Below, piece after piece: positions 9,485 to 19,292 of a DNA stretch of 64,000 nt. The position numbers and the translations under genes are program-made. The DNA is from Gari tellinella. Its lineage: Eukaryota > Mollusca > Bivalvia > Cardiida > Psammobiidae. The notes beneath the pieces were generated by a model that made no database searches, was not told the origin of the DNA, and saw only the letters and a list, made by a program, of their open reading frames with translations. The stretch covers positions 44,072,070 to 44,136,069 of the forward strand of contig OV277867.1 in NCBI GenBank assembly GCA_922989275.2, given 5' to 3'. How positions within the stretch are numbered: position 1 is the stretch's first letter; every line of letters starts with the position of its first letter.

Positions 9485-9963
9485 ACACAGTGGGGAAGAC
9501 GCTGTCCTATTCCATAAGTTTCAGTGCTTAACTAATTCACCCTTGGAACATTTAATGGACAATTCCAATTTCAATATAAGTCTAGTCTATTTGGGACTAT
9601 TTAGGGTGCATTTTAACAATATCTTACGAAATGACAAATAGGATAGACCCTGATCAGAGGGCTCCTTAAGGAGCCCTCTGATCAGGGTCTATACTGTCTG
9701 CATATGACAACTACACTCTTGACATGTATATGATTTGTTAATGACGAATTTACTCGTCGTTAGGGTTCAATGTCTTTAAACAAGTTTTTTTTGCAAAAAC
9801 CATTTGGAGCTAAATCAAATGGAAGGTACCCGGCGTCTAATATGACTCCAGACTGTTGGCCGCCAAAATTGAAATGAATCGTCAGAAATTAAAAACAACC
9901 CTACAATTTTCTACATCTTGTTTAGTTTCGTTTAAAAGGTAAACTAATGACTTCTCCACTGTA
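9485..9963. mobile_element. TA-A MITE split by a TTAA-1 insertion
   Basis: The left part (CAGTGGGGAAGACGCTGTCC at about 9486) and the right part (AACCATTTGGAGC at about 9797 to CTTCTCCACTGTA at 9963) are the two halves of one TA-A copy. The interruption is the complete TTAA-1 element at 9528-9779. Confidence 0.75.
9528..9779. mobile_element. TTAA-1 MITE, complete, nested in TA-A
   Basis: TTAA at 9528-9531 and 9776-9779; ends CTAATTCACCCTTGGAAC and TCGTTAGGGTTCAATGTC. The perfect hairpin at about 9641-9713 includes ACCCTGATCAGAGGGCTCC, tip TTAA, GGAGCCCTCTGATCAGGGT. It is therefore younger than the surrounding TA-A copy. Confidence 0.88.
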
Positions 9964-10515
9964 TCATCAAACTCAGCATGCAAAAAGACTTACACGATAT
10001 GTGTGTAAAGTGCTGCTTTGATCATTACAATGTTAATTACTAGCAAATAAATACAAAATACATAATTTATAAGGGAAAATGCTGGGAACACATTTAAGCA
10101 AATCATGGAACTAGAAATCAGTCTTTTATACAGACAATTAGCCGTCTTTTTGCGGTCGTAATAGAAGGGTTCTACTGAATAGTGAAATCTTCCAGCAAAA
10201 CACAACAAGATAATTCATGGCAATATCCAGACAATAAATAGGTTAGAATTTACTAACTTACAAGTACTAGCATATGGGATAATAAGACAGCAATAATTTC
10301 AATAACAATTTCAACACTTTATCTGAAATGCATTATATAACATCCTCTTTATTCACATGGTTCTCAAATTTCATTTTTATCGATATTCCTTGGCCGACTC
10401 TTACCCCATAAAGTTGCTACTCGTGTAGCTATTCCAGAGCAAGTGTTAGTGTTTCCCCTATGTTACTAGTATTTCATGTAGCGACATCTCTATGAGCCTT
10501 TTTCAGTATTCGAGA
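9964..10515. other. no recognisable feature
   Basis: AT-rich sequence; the short minus-strand reading frame at 9990-10208 has no recognisable domain and is probably chance. Confidence 0.4.
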
Positions 10516-10517
10516 TA

Positions 10518-10591
10518 GGCAAACAGTGCAGACTCAGATCAGATCAGACGCTACATAATACGGCGTCTGATCTCAGTCTGCACTGTTTGCC
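10518..10591. repeat. isolated class 1 core hairpin
   Basis: GGCAAACAGTGCAGACTCAG pairs with TCAGTCTGCACTGTTTGCC, with ATCAGACGC / GCGTCTGAT inside and tip TACATAATAC. No MITE ends lie next to it, so it stands alone or its ends are worn. Confidence 0.7.
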
Positions 10592-10655
10592 CACATATGT
10601 TTCTATTAAATATATAAAGAAAGTGAAAAAAATAGGTCAGACACCCATTGGAGAA

Positions 10656-10955
10656 AACAGGGGAAGACGTTATTGTTTCCAAAGCCACGCGTTTACCTAA
10701 AACTATCATTAATTGCAAACAATTTTGAGCCAACTCAGACTCCAAGCTGTTTGCGTTTCAGATTAAAATAAGTCGTAAAAGATTAAAAAATTATTATACT
10801 TTTTCATATTTTCTTCATTTAGGCATGACCCTAACGAGAGGTCGCAAGTTGCAGCCTCTCATTGTCTATAATGATATAGACGATAGGCGATATACCATTC
10901 TCTTTCATGACGTCAGGAACGTTTAATTTGCGTAAAATACGTCTTTTCCACTGTA
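10656..10955. mobile_element. TA-A MITE with internal divergent segment
   Basis: Left end CAGGGGAAGACGTTATTGTT, then CACGCGTTTACCTAAAACTA. The core is reduced to CAAACAATTTTGAGCC and CTCCAAGCTGTTTGC. The right end reads TACGTCTTTTCCACTG with TA at 10954-10955. About 75 bp before that end (10825-10900, CCTAACGAGAGGTCGCAAG onwards) is not in other copies. Confidence 0.65.
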
Positions 10956-11196
10956 TATAGACCGTTTAAACAGGCATCACCCATTATCAGCCACTTCATA
11001 ACTTTCTGCAAATGCTGGATATCATAATGTTGCAAGTAATTGTACTTTAGTCTGGTTTTCGAAGTATTTATTGTATTTAAGTCTGGTTTCAAAGTAAAGT
11101 AACCGCATATCGAGTTCAAGTACATTGTATCAAGGGATTTTTGGATGTTTTTGGCCTAACTTTTGGTAGTGTTCTTTTAAACAAAGAAGGATAGTA
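10956..11196. other. no recognisable feature
   Basis: AT-rich sequence with no palindrome or domain. Confidence 0.3.
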
Positions 11197-11359
11197 TGAT
11201 CAGGAGCCAAACTGTTTGACACTCGTATCGATATGTTTTAAGTAAACTACAATGAATCTTTTTAAACGATCTTGCAAACAACAAAAATTGAAGCAGACGA
11301 CAATGAAACGGTGTAGGGAAAAAAGAAACTACGGACACATTTGATAGTGAAAGGGTTAA
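11197..11359. mobile_element. TTAA-3b MITE, half copy in reverse
   Basis: GATCAGGAGCCAAACTGTTT and GACACTCG, then GAAGCAGACGACAATGAAAC, and the end GATAGTGAAAGGG with TTAA at 11356-11359. The hairpin's other arm and the opposite end are absent. Confidence 0.7.
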
Positions 11360-11426
11360 CAATAAATTTCACTTCTAAAATGAGCAAAAGGTTTTGAAAA
11401 TGGAAATATTTTATTAAAATACGAAT

Positions 11427-11517
11427 GGCAAACAGTTTAAATCCTGATTGAATCCAACGTCTGATCGGGCTCCAAACTGGTTGGGAATATTTGTAGTAGA
11501 CAACTTCTCCACTATAC
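11427..11517. mobile_element. TA-A MITE fragment
   Basis: GGCAAACAGTTTAAATCCTG, a worn tip, ATCGGGCTCCAAACTGGTTG, then directly CAACTTCTCCACTATA. The inner right half is deleted. Confidence 0.55.
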
Positions 11518-11850
11518 GCAATAATCATGATAGTGATATACTCTCGGTAACATATTGGTCCACACTGTTCATATTGAAGAGTAAGAAGGGCTTAAACTCG
11601 TTCATGTATAAACTTGATGTGATAAATAATTCTAGTTCTATTTTCAGTTCCATTTGGCAAGGACTTTTTATTGTTGATTTTCATGACTCCGCGGTGTCTT
11701 TTTATCTTAATTTAATCCCACTTGAAATAGCATCGCTCCAACAATAAGAGAAAATGCCAAGAGGGAATTGGTTTTGTTCCTGCAAATCATCACGCTGGGT
11801 TTTAGATTGTATTCATACAACTGTTTGAAAAACTATGACGCTATTTATCA
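11518..11850. other. no recognisable feature
   Basis: No domain-bearing ORF; the 99-codon frame over 11448-11747 crosses MITE sequence and has no recognisable motif. Confidence 0.35.
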
Positions 11851-12101
11851 TACAGTGGAGAATCTGTTATTCTTTCCCAATAAACGCGTTTACGCTAAAA
11901 CTATTATTTGCAGTGCAAACAGTTTGGAGCCAGATCAGACGCCGGGTAACCCGGCGTCTGATCAGGCTCCAAACTGTTTGCCACCAAGATAAACAAGAAT
12001 TATCAGAATTGTCCAAAAGTTGTTCTTTTCTACATTTTAGTGCTTTGCGTTTGCGTACGTTTGCGTTTAAACGGGAAAGAATTAACAGATTCTCCACTGT
12101 A
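11851..12101. mobile_element. TA-A MITE, complete, consensus-like
   Basis: 251 bp, TA at 11851-11852 and 12100-12101. The hairpin at 11915-11982 has tip GCCGGGTAACCCGGC and arms GTTTGGAGCCAGATCAGACG / CGTCTGATCAGGCTCCAAAC. The right half carries the constant run GTTTGCCACCAAGATAAACA, then TGCGTTTGCGTACGTTTGCG and AACGGGAAAGAAT. Confidence 0.93.
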
Positions 12102-12144
12102 TCTGCTTTGAGCAATGAAAAAGTTCAATACTGTCGTATTTGTG

Positions 12145-12393
12145 TTAACCCTTTCCTCCCTGAAACCTCAAATGGACAAGTCTAGCCTTCAATTTAATCT
12201 AGTCCATTTTTTACTTTACGGGTTGATTTTTACAAAACATGTCATAATGTAAATAGTGAAGACCCTTTACAGAGGGCCCCTTAAGGAGCCCTCTAATCAG
12301 GGTCTACACTGTTTGCATAGGATAAGTGTACTCCTCACATGAACGACGTTTGCAAACGACGCATATAAGCATGCCTAGGGTTCAAAGAGTTCA
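12145..12393. mobile_element. TTAA-1 MITE, near complete
   Basis: TTAA at 12145-12148, then CCCTTTCCTCCCTGAAACCT. The hairpin is CAGAGGGCCCCTTAAGGAGC with CCTCTAATCAGGGTCTACAC. The right end CCTAGGGTTCAAAGAG is followed by TTCA at 12390-12393, a one-base change of TTAA. Confidence 0.85.
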
Positions 12394-12432
12394 GGTCCAC
12401 ACCCAAACACACATACTTCCAGAAAAAAAACA

Positions 12433-12646
12433 TTAACCCTTAGCCTGCCAGTCACGACTATAGCTCCATATGCAAACAGCTTGGATCCGGATGAGACGCC
12501 GAGTAACTCGGCGTCTCATCCGGATCCAAGCTGTTTGACACTCGGACAACATTTTCAGCAATTTTGAGCAACTTTGAAGCACTTTGAAACTTGAAGCAGA
12601 CGAGAAATATAGCAGACGACAATTTATTTGGCGGGCTAAGGGTTAA
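12433..12646. mobile_element. TTAA-4 MITE, complete
   Basis: 214 bp, TTAA at 12433-12436 and 12643-12646, ends CCCTTAGCCTGCCAGTCACG and TTTGGCGGGCTAAGGG. The perfect hairpin has arms GCAAACAGCTTGGATCCGGA ... and tip GCCGAGTAACTCGGC. Downstream GTTTGACACTCGGACAACAT and AGCAGACGACAATTTATT are shared with TTAA-3 and TA-C internal parts. A near-identical copy lies 1 kb away at 13491. Confidence 0.92.
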
Positions 12647-12799
12647 AGTGTCTATGTCAATGATTTTGGCAGCGTAATGCAGAACAAAAGTAGAACAGGA
12701 AGCTCCTATAGTTATGAGTTTTCTGCTACCCGTTTGCCCTGCATTTAATAGTCGTACATGTTTTTGTTTAGAAACACAATTGCTTCGTCAAACAGTGAC

Positions 12800-13160
12800 C
12801 CCTTTGTCTGTTTGTCTGTACACACTTTTAACCTTGGCCATGACTTTTGATCTAAAAGGATATAGAATTTATATTTGGTATGTGTATTCACCTCAATAAG
12901 CCCTTGAGCTCAGTACAACTGGGGTCATGTCTGACAAAGGTCAAGGTCATTTAGAGGTAAAATCGGGTCGAAAGGAGATAACTCATCCTGTATCATTTCA
13001 AGTGAATAGGAAGGTAGATAACTCATCCTAACTGGCCATAACTCTTTGATCATGTGATCATTTCTAAGTTAAGAAATAAGTCATGGACTACATATAGTAA
13101 ACATTTCGTGGTGTCAAACCTACTGTTCGAATTTAAGTCGTTATCTTACCGAGAATGGGT
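12800..13160 (+). repeat. possible dispersed repeat with TGACAAAGGTCAAGGTCA motif
   Basis: The stretch contains GGCCATGACTTTTGATCTAA, TTTGGTATGTGTATTCACCT, GAGCTCAGTACAACTGGGGT and GGTCAAGGTCATTTAGAGGT. Sequences with this order of phrases are familiar to me as dispersed repeats in bivalve genomes; that recollection is unverified. No coding domain. Confidence 0.35.
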
Positions 13161-13490
13161 TAAGCGGGCCACTGTGCTTTGTTGAGTTGCAATAACTTAC
13201 TCATCGTATTATAAGTTGAAAATTACCAGTTTATCCAGTATCTACATGTACATGTATGTAAAAAATAACTTTTATACACATTACAATTCGCAACTGAACT
13301 AAGATGCTTAGGTGTTCGAAAAAATGGTTGTACATGTATCGGGATAAAATTTTCATCACAACAACAGCCAGATGTACAATTATAACCTGCTGAATGATTT
13401 TACTTGAAAGTCAAATGAAAACATTGCAGTGACAAAACACCGCGGGGCAGTTGTCACTTTCTGTGACACCATTCTTGTTAGTTTTTGAAA
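13161..13490. other. no recognisable feature
   Basis: AT-rich; no structure beyond short ACATGTACATGT-type repeats. Confidence 0.35.
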
Positions 13491-13689
13491 TTAACCCTTA
13501 GCCTGCCAGTCACGACTATAGCTCCATATCCGGATGAGACGCCGAGTAACTCGGCGTCTCATCCGGATCCAAGCTGTTTGACACTCGGACAACATTTTCA
13601 GCAATTTTGAGCAACTTTGAAGCATTTTGAAACTTGAAGCAGGCGAGAAATATAGCAGACGACAATTTATTTGGCGGGCTAAGGGTTAA
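13491..13689. mobile_element. TTAA-4 MITE with 15-bp left-arm deletion
   Basis: TTAA at 13491-13494 and 13686-13689. Compared with the copy at 12433 it lacks 15 bp of the outer left hairpin arm (GCAAACAGCTTGGAT) and differs at only a couple of other bases. The right arm is intact, so the hairpin now has a one-sided tail. Confidence 0.92.
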
Positions 13690-14159
13690 AACAAGTTTTG
13701 CTGTATGTCCTTATGGCACACCGGATCGTCTTTTGCAAAGAATGTGGATCGATATACAAATGTATGGGTGTACCATCTTTGAAACAATACGCATTTTCGG
13801 CGCGTGTTCTGGCATTCATTTCACCGAAAGCGTGTTGCAATAAGATATCAAATACATTTCCTAGCACTTTTAATTTGAAGATTTTATTTGACAGTTCCAT
13901 CAACCCGTGCTGATTTATGTTTTGTCTCTAAAATGATGGAGATAATCTATGGAAAAACATTATTTAGACCAAATAGGCATTCGTTTTCAAATGTTCCTGG
14001 TGTGAGTAAAATGCTTGCTCTCATTTAAGCTCGCCACAAACCCTAAAGATATTTACGGGCAAGCAAGCATGCATGTATAGACGGACAGTGCGAGAATTAT
14101 GGAAATGGGGCAAATAGACAAGCGTATTCGGTGAAGAGTTAACATAATTAAAGACAAAT
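13690..14159. other. no recognisable feature
   Basis: Overlapping short frames on both strands; none with a recognisable domain. Confidence 0.35.
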
Positions 14160-14580
14160 TTCTATTGAGAGATACAAAGACAGAGGGAAACAGCCAGATA
14201 AAGAGAGAGAGAGAGAGAGAGAGAGACATACACACGGATAAAGAGACATAAATAAAGAGAGAGAAACATGACTTGACTTGAAAAAGAGAAAGGGGAGGAG
14301 GAAAAGAACATGGAAATGTGACAAATACTAGATAGAGACAGGCAGACATCATCATTGCAAAGACCGAGATACGCTGGTACATAGAAACAGAGAGACAAGC
14401 AGTTAGATGAACAGAGAGAGAGAGAATGTGAGTAAGTGACAGATAGACAGACTAAAAAAGGCACATAAAGAGAAAGACAAATAATTGTAGATATTTTAGA
14501 CAGACAGACAGACATATAGACAGGCAGAGAAATACATACAAAACAGACAGACAGACAGAAAGAGACAGAGGAAGGATATA
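14160..14580. repeat. GA/CAGA-rich microsatellite region
   Basis: Purine-rich on the plus strand with (GA) runs at about 14205-14226 and 14410-14425, and (CAGA) runs at about 14498-14515 and 14543-14560. The long minus-strand frame here (Ser/Leu/Cys-rich) is produced by the repeat. Confidence 0.85.
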
Positions 14581-14745
14581 GATGTCGATTGATTTTAATA
14601 TCTGAGCTTGCTGGTGTACATGGCTGGTCGTGATGCTGGAACCGGCGGGGAATCAACGTGATACAGTCAAACTTGAGTTTAACGATCAATCTATGATTCA
14701 GCACACATCTCTCTGGAGCAATGTAACTGCTAAACTCCTTGGCTA

Positions 14746-14915
14746 CTACCATGACGTCATCATTTTTAAACAATTATTGTTTGCTTTGATTTATCAAATT
14801 TAGGAACTTTGACTGAAGAAATATTGAAATGAGCATTAAACAGTAAGGGTCTTGATTATTCACCGCGTTACGTGGCGTCTGCTTAGGACCCAAACTTTTT
14901 TGCAAACTCGAGGTG
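14746..14915. mobile_element. TTAA-3 MITE, partial
   Basis: Starts within CCATGACGTCATCATTTTTA, then TTAGGAACTTTGACTGAAGA and a worn hairpin (AAACAGTAAGGGTCTTGATT opposite GCTTAGGACCCAAAC) with tip CACCGCGTTACGTGG. The terminal TTAA and right end are lost. Confidence 0.6.
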
Positions 14916-15037
14916 GATTATTCGGCAATCAGCGATTATGTTTACCATATTACATGTATATGCATAGTTAATAAAAAATCATTGCGGTAATGATGGGATT
15001 AAGGCATTATTCAACTTCATGTTTAATGCATTCCACA

Positions 15038-15527
15038 TTTACCCTTTCATGCTCAAATTATATTGAGGGTTTGAACCCTTCACCGCTACAGTGGAGAATC
15101 TGTTATTCTTTCCCAATAAACGCGTTTACGCTAAAACTATTATTTGCAGTGCAAACCGTTTGGAGCCAGATCAGACGCCGGGTAACCCGGTGTCTGATCA
15201 GGCTCCAAACAGTTTGTCACCAAAATAAACAAGAATTATCAGAATTGTCCAAAAGTTGTTCTTTTCTATGTTTTAGTGCTTTGCGTTTGCGTACGTTTGC
15301 GTTTAAACGGGAAAGAATAACAGATTATCCACTGTAATGAGGGTTTGAACCCTTCACCGCTATATCGTCGTCTGCTTCAATACTGTTATCTGCAATATCA
15401 TTTCAAATTAGGATTTAAGGCGGTGTAACTGACGTAATTTCAAAACAAGTGGCAAACAGTTTTGATCCTGATCAAACATCGCGTTTGCAAACGCGCTTTA
15501 TGATGTCATTGAGAGTGAAAAAGTTAA
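15038..15527. mobile_element. TTAA-3b MITE split by TA-A, with a 25-bp duplication
   Basis: The left end TTTACCCTTTCATGC continues to GAACCCTTCACCGCTA at 15088. The TA-A element 15087-15336 follows. The 25 bp before it (15064-15088, TGAGGGTTTGAACCCTTCAC CGCTA) are repeated at 15338-15362, after which the element runs on with TATCGTCGTCTGCTTCAATA to GAGAGTGAAAAAG and TTAA at 15524-15527. Its hairpin is reduced to GTTTTGATCCTGATCAAACA before GCGTTTGCAAACG. Confidence 0.8.
15087..15336. mobile_element. TA-A MITE, complete, nested in TTAA-3b
   Basis: TA at 15087-15088 and 15335-15336 with both inverted ends; hairpin tip GCCGGGTAACCCGGT. It belongs to the same tight subfamily as the copies at 7607 and 11851. 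Confidence 0.92.
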
Positions 15528-15544
15528 AATCATTGATAGACGTG

Positions 15545-15612
15545 TCAAACAGTCAATATTCTGATAAGACGCCACGTTTCTCGGCGTGTGATAAGGATTC
15601 GGGCTTTTTAAA
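15545..15612. repeat. class 1 core hairpin, worn
   Basis: GTCAAACAGTCAATATTCTG and ATAAGACGCCACG pair imperfectly with CGGCGTGTGATAAGGATTCG; no clear MITE ends adjoin it. Confidence 0.5.
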
Positions 15613-16126
15613 GGGTATTTTTTGCAGGGTTATGTTTAATTCAGGAGGATGTATTTGTTTTACGCTGATCCTTTGATAAATTACCTGCGTCTATAGCGTG
15701 CCATGATTCTATTTTCGTGTATAAAGACAACAAAATTAAGACTTCTCATTTTTTTTCAAACAAATTGTTGACACCAACCTTCCCTCGTCCATGAGGCAGC
15801 TTAACAATATTATTATCCTGATATGTGAAACAAAAAGTTCCATTACAGAAAATCGATACAATTCTTATGTTCCATATAGTAATATAAACGAAGTAAAGAA
15901 ACACACCACCAGTCGGGCCACTCTATGGAAAGACAATTTGGTTGTCCTCTACGAAGTGACTAGGTTCCAATCTTGTTGAAACATGTACATGTTTCACCGT
16001 TATAGAAGTGGAAAAGCATAAAAACTAAATTTGAAAGAAATACATTGACTCATTTACCCCATAAACTTCAAACGGAAATTTCTGGTTTTCATTTAAGTCT
16101 AGACAATTGTTTATTTATTAATTAGG
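15613..16126. other. mostly featureless; short TTAA-1-like relic at 16050-16115
   Basis: GACTCATTTACCCCATAAAC with TTCATTTAAGTCTAGACAAT resembles the non-hairpin half of TTAA-1. The rest shows nothing. Confidence 0.35.
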
Positions 16127-16335
16127 TGCAGTAAAACCTCTATATAACGACCACTAAATTGTGTTAATTACTAGGTGTTTCTGATGGGTGACTGCTTAAA
16201 GCAATGTGACAGTAAAACAGAAAGCTCCTGTAGGAGCTTTCTGTTTTACTGTCACTTTGCTTTAAGCTGTCAACTGTCCTTTATACACTCAATTAGCCTT
16301 CTTTATAGTGTCCGTAATAGAGAGGTTTTACTGTA
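16127..16335. mobile_element. TA-D MITE, complete
   Basis: Ends CAGTAAAACCTCTATATAAC and GTAATAGAGAGGTTTTACTG, TA on the right, decayed TG on the left. The class 2 hairpin at 16194-16268 has arms GTGACAGTAAAACAGAAAGC and its complement with tip CTCCTGTAGGAG. GTTAATTACTAGGTGTTT and TTTATACACTCAATTAGCCT are family landmarks. Confidence 0.9.
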
Positions 16336-16382
16336 TTGTAAAAACATGCAGTTATCTTTGCATTGGTCACATGACACGGTTT

Positions 16383-16640
16383 TACTGTGGAGATTGCGCT
16401 ATTCTGCCTCTTTTAAACGTAAACGAAACGCAAACGCATCGCAATAAAACGTAGAATATGAAATTTTTTCGACTATTTTGAAAATTCATTTTTAATTTTA
16501 GAGGCAAACAGTTTGGAGTCTGCTCACAGTGTTCAGACGCAGAGTTACCCGGCGTCTGGTCTTGCTCCAAACTGTTTGCAATGAAAAATATAGATTTTGC
16601 GCAAACGCATTTATTGGGAAGATTAACGTATTCTCCACTG
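16383..16640. mobile_element. TA-A MITE, opposite orientation
   Basis: Ends CTGTGGAGATTGCGCTATTC and ACGTATTCTCCACTG. AACGTAAACGAAACGCAAAC comes first, then the hairpin GGCAAACAGTTTGGAGTCTG ... GCTCCAAACTGTTTGC with an extra CTCACAGTGTT in one arm. Confidence 0.82.
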
Positions 16641-16784
16641 TCCCCTGCACGTTCAGATATGGTACAATCATGCAATCATGACTGATATCTAAATCATATG
16701 AAGGCTAAACCATTCTTGTCGCCTGTTTATATTTCTCAAATTCAAATATTAGATAAATGGAATTAAATTATGATTTCTTACAGT

Positions 16785-16850
16785 TTGAGTTCTGATTAGA
16801 CTCCGAGAAACTCGGAGTTTTATCAGGATCCAAATCCAAAATATTTGTAA
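16785..16850. repeat. core hairpin, isolated
   Basis: ACAGTTTGAGTTCTGATTAG, tip CTCCGAGAAACTCGGAG, then TTTTATCAGGATCCAAATCC: class 1 type without ends. Confidence 0.55.
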
Positions 16851-17276
16851 ATATCCATTGTACCATTGATCTGTTTTCTCCCTTTGATTTGTGTTCCGAT
16901 ATCCTCACAAAATGTAGATAACAAGTGCATGTAGTTGGATCTTGGAAGAGCGGTCACATGCTAACACCATGGGCAGAGAAAGGGTTTTAATACTGAAATA
17001 GTTACATATGCATATGTATGAAGTTTAGCTCAAACGTAACAGTAAGGTATAAACTCCAATAAACAGCATAACGTTTCTCTACTGTTAGGATATAATACCT
17101 CAGACGATGCCGACCACTCCAGTACATGGTTAGGGCAAAAAACACAAGGTTGATACCAACAGACACGAATAAGATACATATATCAAATTACGGTCAACCA
17201 CTCATACAGCCGTAACAGGCAAATGTGGCTTGTTAAAATGAATTATTGTTACCTCATCTAATCAAAATACAATCAT
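16851..17276. other. no clear feature; possible TA-A end at 17045-17085
   Basis: CCAATAAACAGCATAACGTT followed by TCTCTACTG is TA-A-like. Nothing else was seen. Confidence 0.35.
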
Positions 17277-17375
17277 GAGAAGATGTTATTCTTTCCCGTT
17301 TAAACGCAAATGAAAGGCAAACTTCAGTTTTTGCATTACGTTTAAATGGGAAATAATTTCGTGTGCCCAACTGTA
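17277..17375. mobile_element. TA-A short derivative
   Basis: GAAGATGTTATTCTTTCCCG and TTTAAACGCAAATGAAAGGC, then TTTGCATTACGTTTAAATGG and GTGCCCAACTG: both outer quarters without the hairpin. Confidence 0.5.
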
Positions 17376-17416
17376 TAGAGTTTCGAGATATATATCTATT
17401 AAGTGCCTCAACTCAA

Positions 17417-17435
17417 CCCCCCCCCCCCCCCCCCC
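17417..17435. repeat. poly(C) run of 19
   Basis: An uninterrupted run of 19 C on the plus strand. The minus-strand G run could form G-quadruplex; assembly length at such runs is unreliable. Confidence 0.95.
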
Positions 17436-17539
17436 TTGGGAAGTTTTATGGTCCATTACCCTTCAGTCCGTTCGTTCGTCCGTTTCTTTAAACGACATAT
17501 AACTTAAGATGAATCCATTCTTAGTACTTAAAGTTGATT

Positions 17540-17612
17540 TTAGCAATTCCTCGCTCCTTTAGGAGCCCTCAGATCAGGGTATACACTGTTTACATAGGGC
17601 AAGTTAACTATT
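17540..17612. mobile_element. TTAA-1 fragment, left arm deleted at the tip
   Basis: CTCCTTTAGGAGCCCTCAGA then TCAGGGTATACACTGTTTAC and ATAGGGCAAGT: the right arm and part of the right half. The break coincides with the hairpin tip. Confidence 0.6.
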
Positions 17613-17813
17613 CATGTTTACTCCATTTATGCATGGACATTGCAATGAAATACTATATATACAAGGGTGATATAAAGACAGTACGGTGATTGACCATACA
17701 CTTTTGTACAATTTCAGACAAATAGCAAACGGTGTACATGTACATGTATACCTGATGGAACATGGCTTTTGGTGGTATCTCATCATTGATTCTACACTGT
17801 TTGTTCGAGTATA

Positions 17814-18020
17814 TACAGTAAAACATCTCTATTACGACCACTAAATTATGTTAATTATATGGTGTTAAAAGCAGGCGACTGCTTAAAGCAAGATGACAGT
17901 GAAACAGAAAGCTCTTGTAGGAACTTTCTGTTTCACTGTCACCTTGCTTTAAGCTGTCACCTGTCTTTTATACACTCAACTAGCTTTCTTTTTAATGTCC
18001 GTAATAAAAGGTTTACTGTT
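17814..18020. mobile_element. TA-D MITE, complete
   Basis: Ends CAGTAAAACATCTCTATTAC and TAATAAAAGGTTTACTG with TA left and TT right. Class 2 hairpin at 17880-17953: AAGCAAGATGACAGTGAAAC ... with tip CTCTTGTAGGAA. Confidence 0.88.
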
Positions 18021-18032
18021 TTCAGTTTCGTA

Positions 18033-18292
18033 TACAGTTGAGAAAATTGCTTTCTTTCTCGTTGAAATGAAACGATACACAGCACTACTGCATTTAAATA
18101 TAGATAATGACAGGTTGTTATTCAAAAAGTCTATTGATTTAGATTTATCTGGTTTGCAAACCGTTTGAAGCCTGTTCGGACTGCAAGGTATCAGGTGTCT
18201 AATCTCGCTCCAAACTGTTTGCAATTAAAAGAAGTGTTTAAGAAAACGAAATACTCGTTTTGTGGAGAAGGAATAACGTTTTTCTCCACATA
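18033..18292. mobile_element. TA-A MITE, diverged
   Basis: TA at 18033-18034 and 18291-18292; ends CAGTTGAGAAAATTGCTTTC and AATAACGTTTTTCTCCACA. The core GCAAACCGTTTGAAGCCTGT ... TCGCTCCAAACTGTTTGC is partly worn. Confidence 0.72.
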
Positions 18293-18677
18293 CCGTACGT
18301 GTTCATATATTAGAATAGTTCTGTCAACCTCTATAAAATATTTACATTCTTTCCAAATAACCCTGTATAAACATTTGTTAAATTTTCAGCTAAATAATTG
18401 CTAACATTTACGAACAAAACTTATGGTGAAATATAACCGTGTCATTCATTTACGCTTTTAATGAATTTTGCACTTCGGAGTGCCATAGATCAAATATATT
18501 CCATCCCGTTAAAGTGCCAGGGAAGTAGAAATGCTATTGAAACATTTAGGCGACCAATTTTTAGTTTCTTCCAGTCAATCTTAAGTTATTTTATTTAGTA
18601 TCTGGATTGATACAAATCTGATGCAAATGATAACCAATATATGCGTATCTTGGGAAATCATTGGTTCATCTGTTATA
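18293..18677. other. no recognisable feature
   Basis: AT-rich; nothing diagnostic. Confidence 0.35.
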
Positions 18678-18873
18678 TCAGTCGAAACTCGATAATTCGA
18701 TCTCGCTTTAGATCGAACATATCAATATTTCAATGTTAAAACGTGGATCAGCAACGTTTTAACTTTGAATAGGGAGTATGATCGACTTAAGCTAGAACGC
18801 GCTATTAAAAATAGACTTATGAAATACTGGTAAGATCGATTTAAGCGAGGTCGAAGTATCGAGTTGCGACTTT
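18678..18873. mobile_element. TA-E MITE, diverged
   Basis: Left end CAGTCGAAACTCGATAATTC, right end CGAGGTCGAAGTATCGAGTT. The inner hairpin is AATGTTAAAACGTGGATCAG opposite CAACGTTTTAACTTTGAATA. The family consensus is best seen at 44514-44710. Confidence 0.78.
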
Positions 18874-18995
18874 ATATGGTTTCGCAGTTTTCGTATCAGT
18901 CAAAAAGGATATACAAATAGTATGTAACAGTGAAACTCATCTAATACCAGCGTATAGTGGAACATATGCTTTCAAATACGCCAGTTTGGGTTAAA

Positions 18996-19194
18996 ACAAC
19001 TACGGGGGAGACTAAACGCCAATGTAGCTCATAATAAGAATGCTAAAAATCACAGGTGTTTGAAAAAAAATACGATTTTATTTTATCTGAGGGGTAAATA
19101 GTTTAGAGCCTTATCAGAGGACAGTTTGCAATGGAAATAATTGTTTAAGCATGAACATGTTTATTAAGAAAGAATAATGCCTTCTCCGCTGTAT
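18996..19194. mobile_element. TA-A MITE, degenerate
   Basis: GGGTAAATAGTTTAGAGCCT, GACAGTTTGCAATGGAAATA, then TTATTAAGAAAGAATAATGC and CTTCTCCGCTG with TA. Confidence 0.55.
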
Positions 19195-19292
19195 GAATCA
19201 ATTGAGATCCTTTGGTACCAAACGTAATATTTACAAATAGCAGGGTTCCAGCTCAAACACAGCACATGGCCCAATCTAAGTCGAGTGTGTAG

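Noticed and set aside
9641..9713. GC-rich hairpins as bacterial-type terminators or attenuators
   Set aside because: They lie inside TTAA- or TA-flanked repeats in animal DNA and recur dozens of times; no operon context.
14053..14773. Ser/Leu/Cys-rich frames of 109 and 203 codons on the minus strand
   Set aside because: Created by GA/CAGA microsatellite sequence (reverse CT/TCTG); no domain.
17417..17435. Poly(C) run as a functional element
   Set aside because: A simple homopolymer; length may be an assembly artefact, and nothing around it suggests function.
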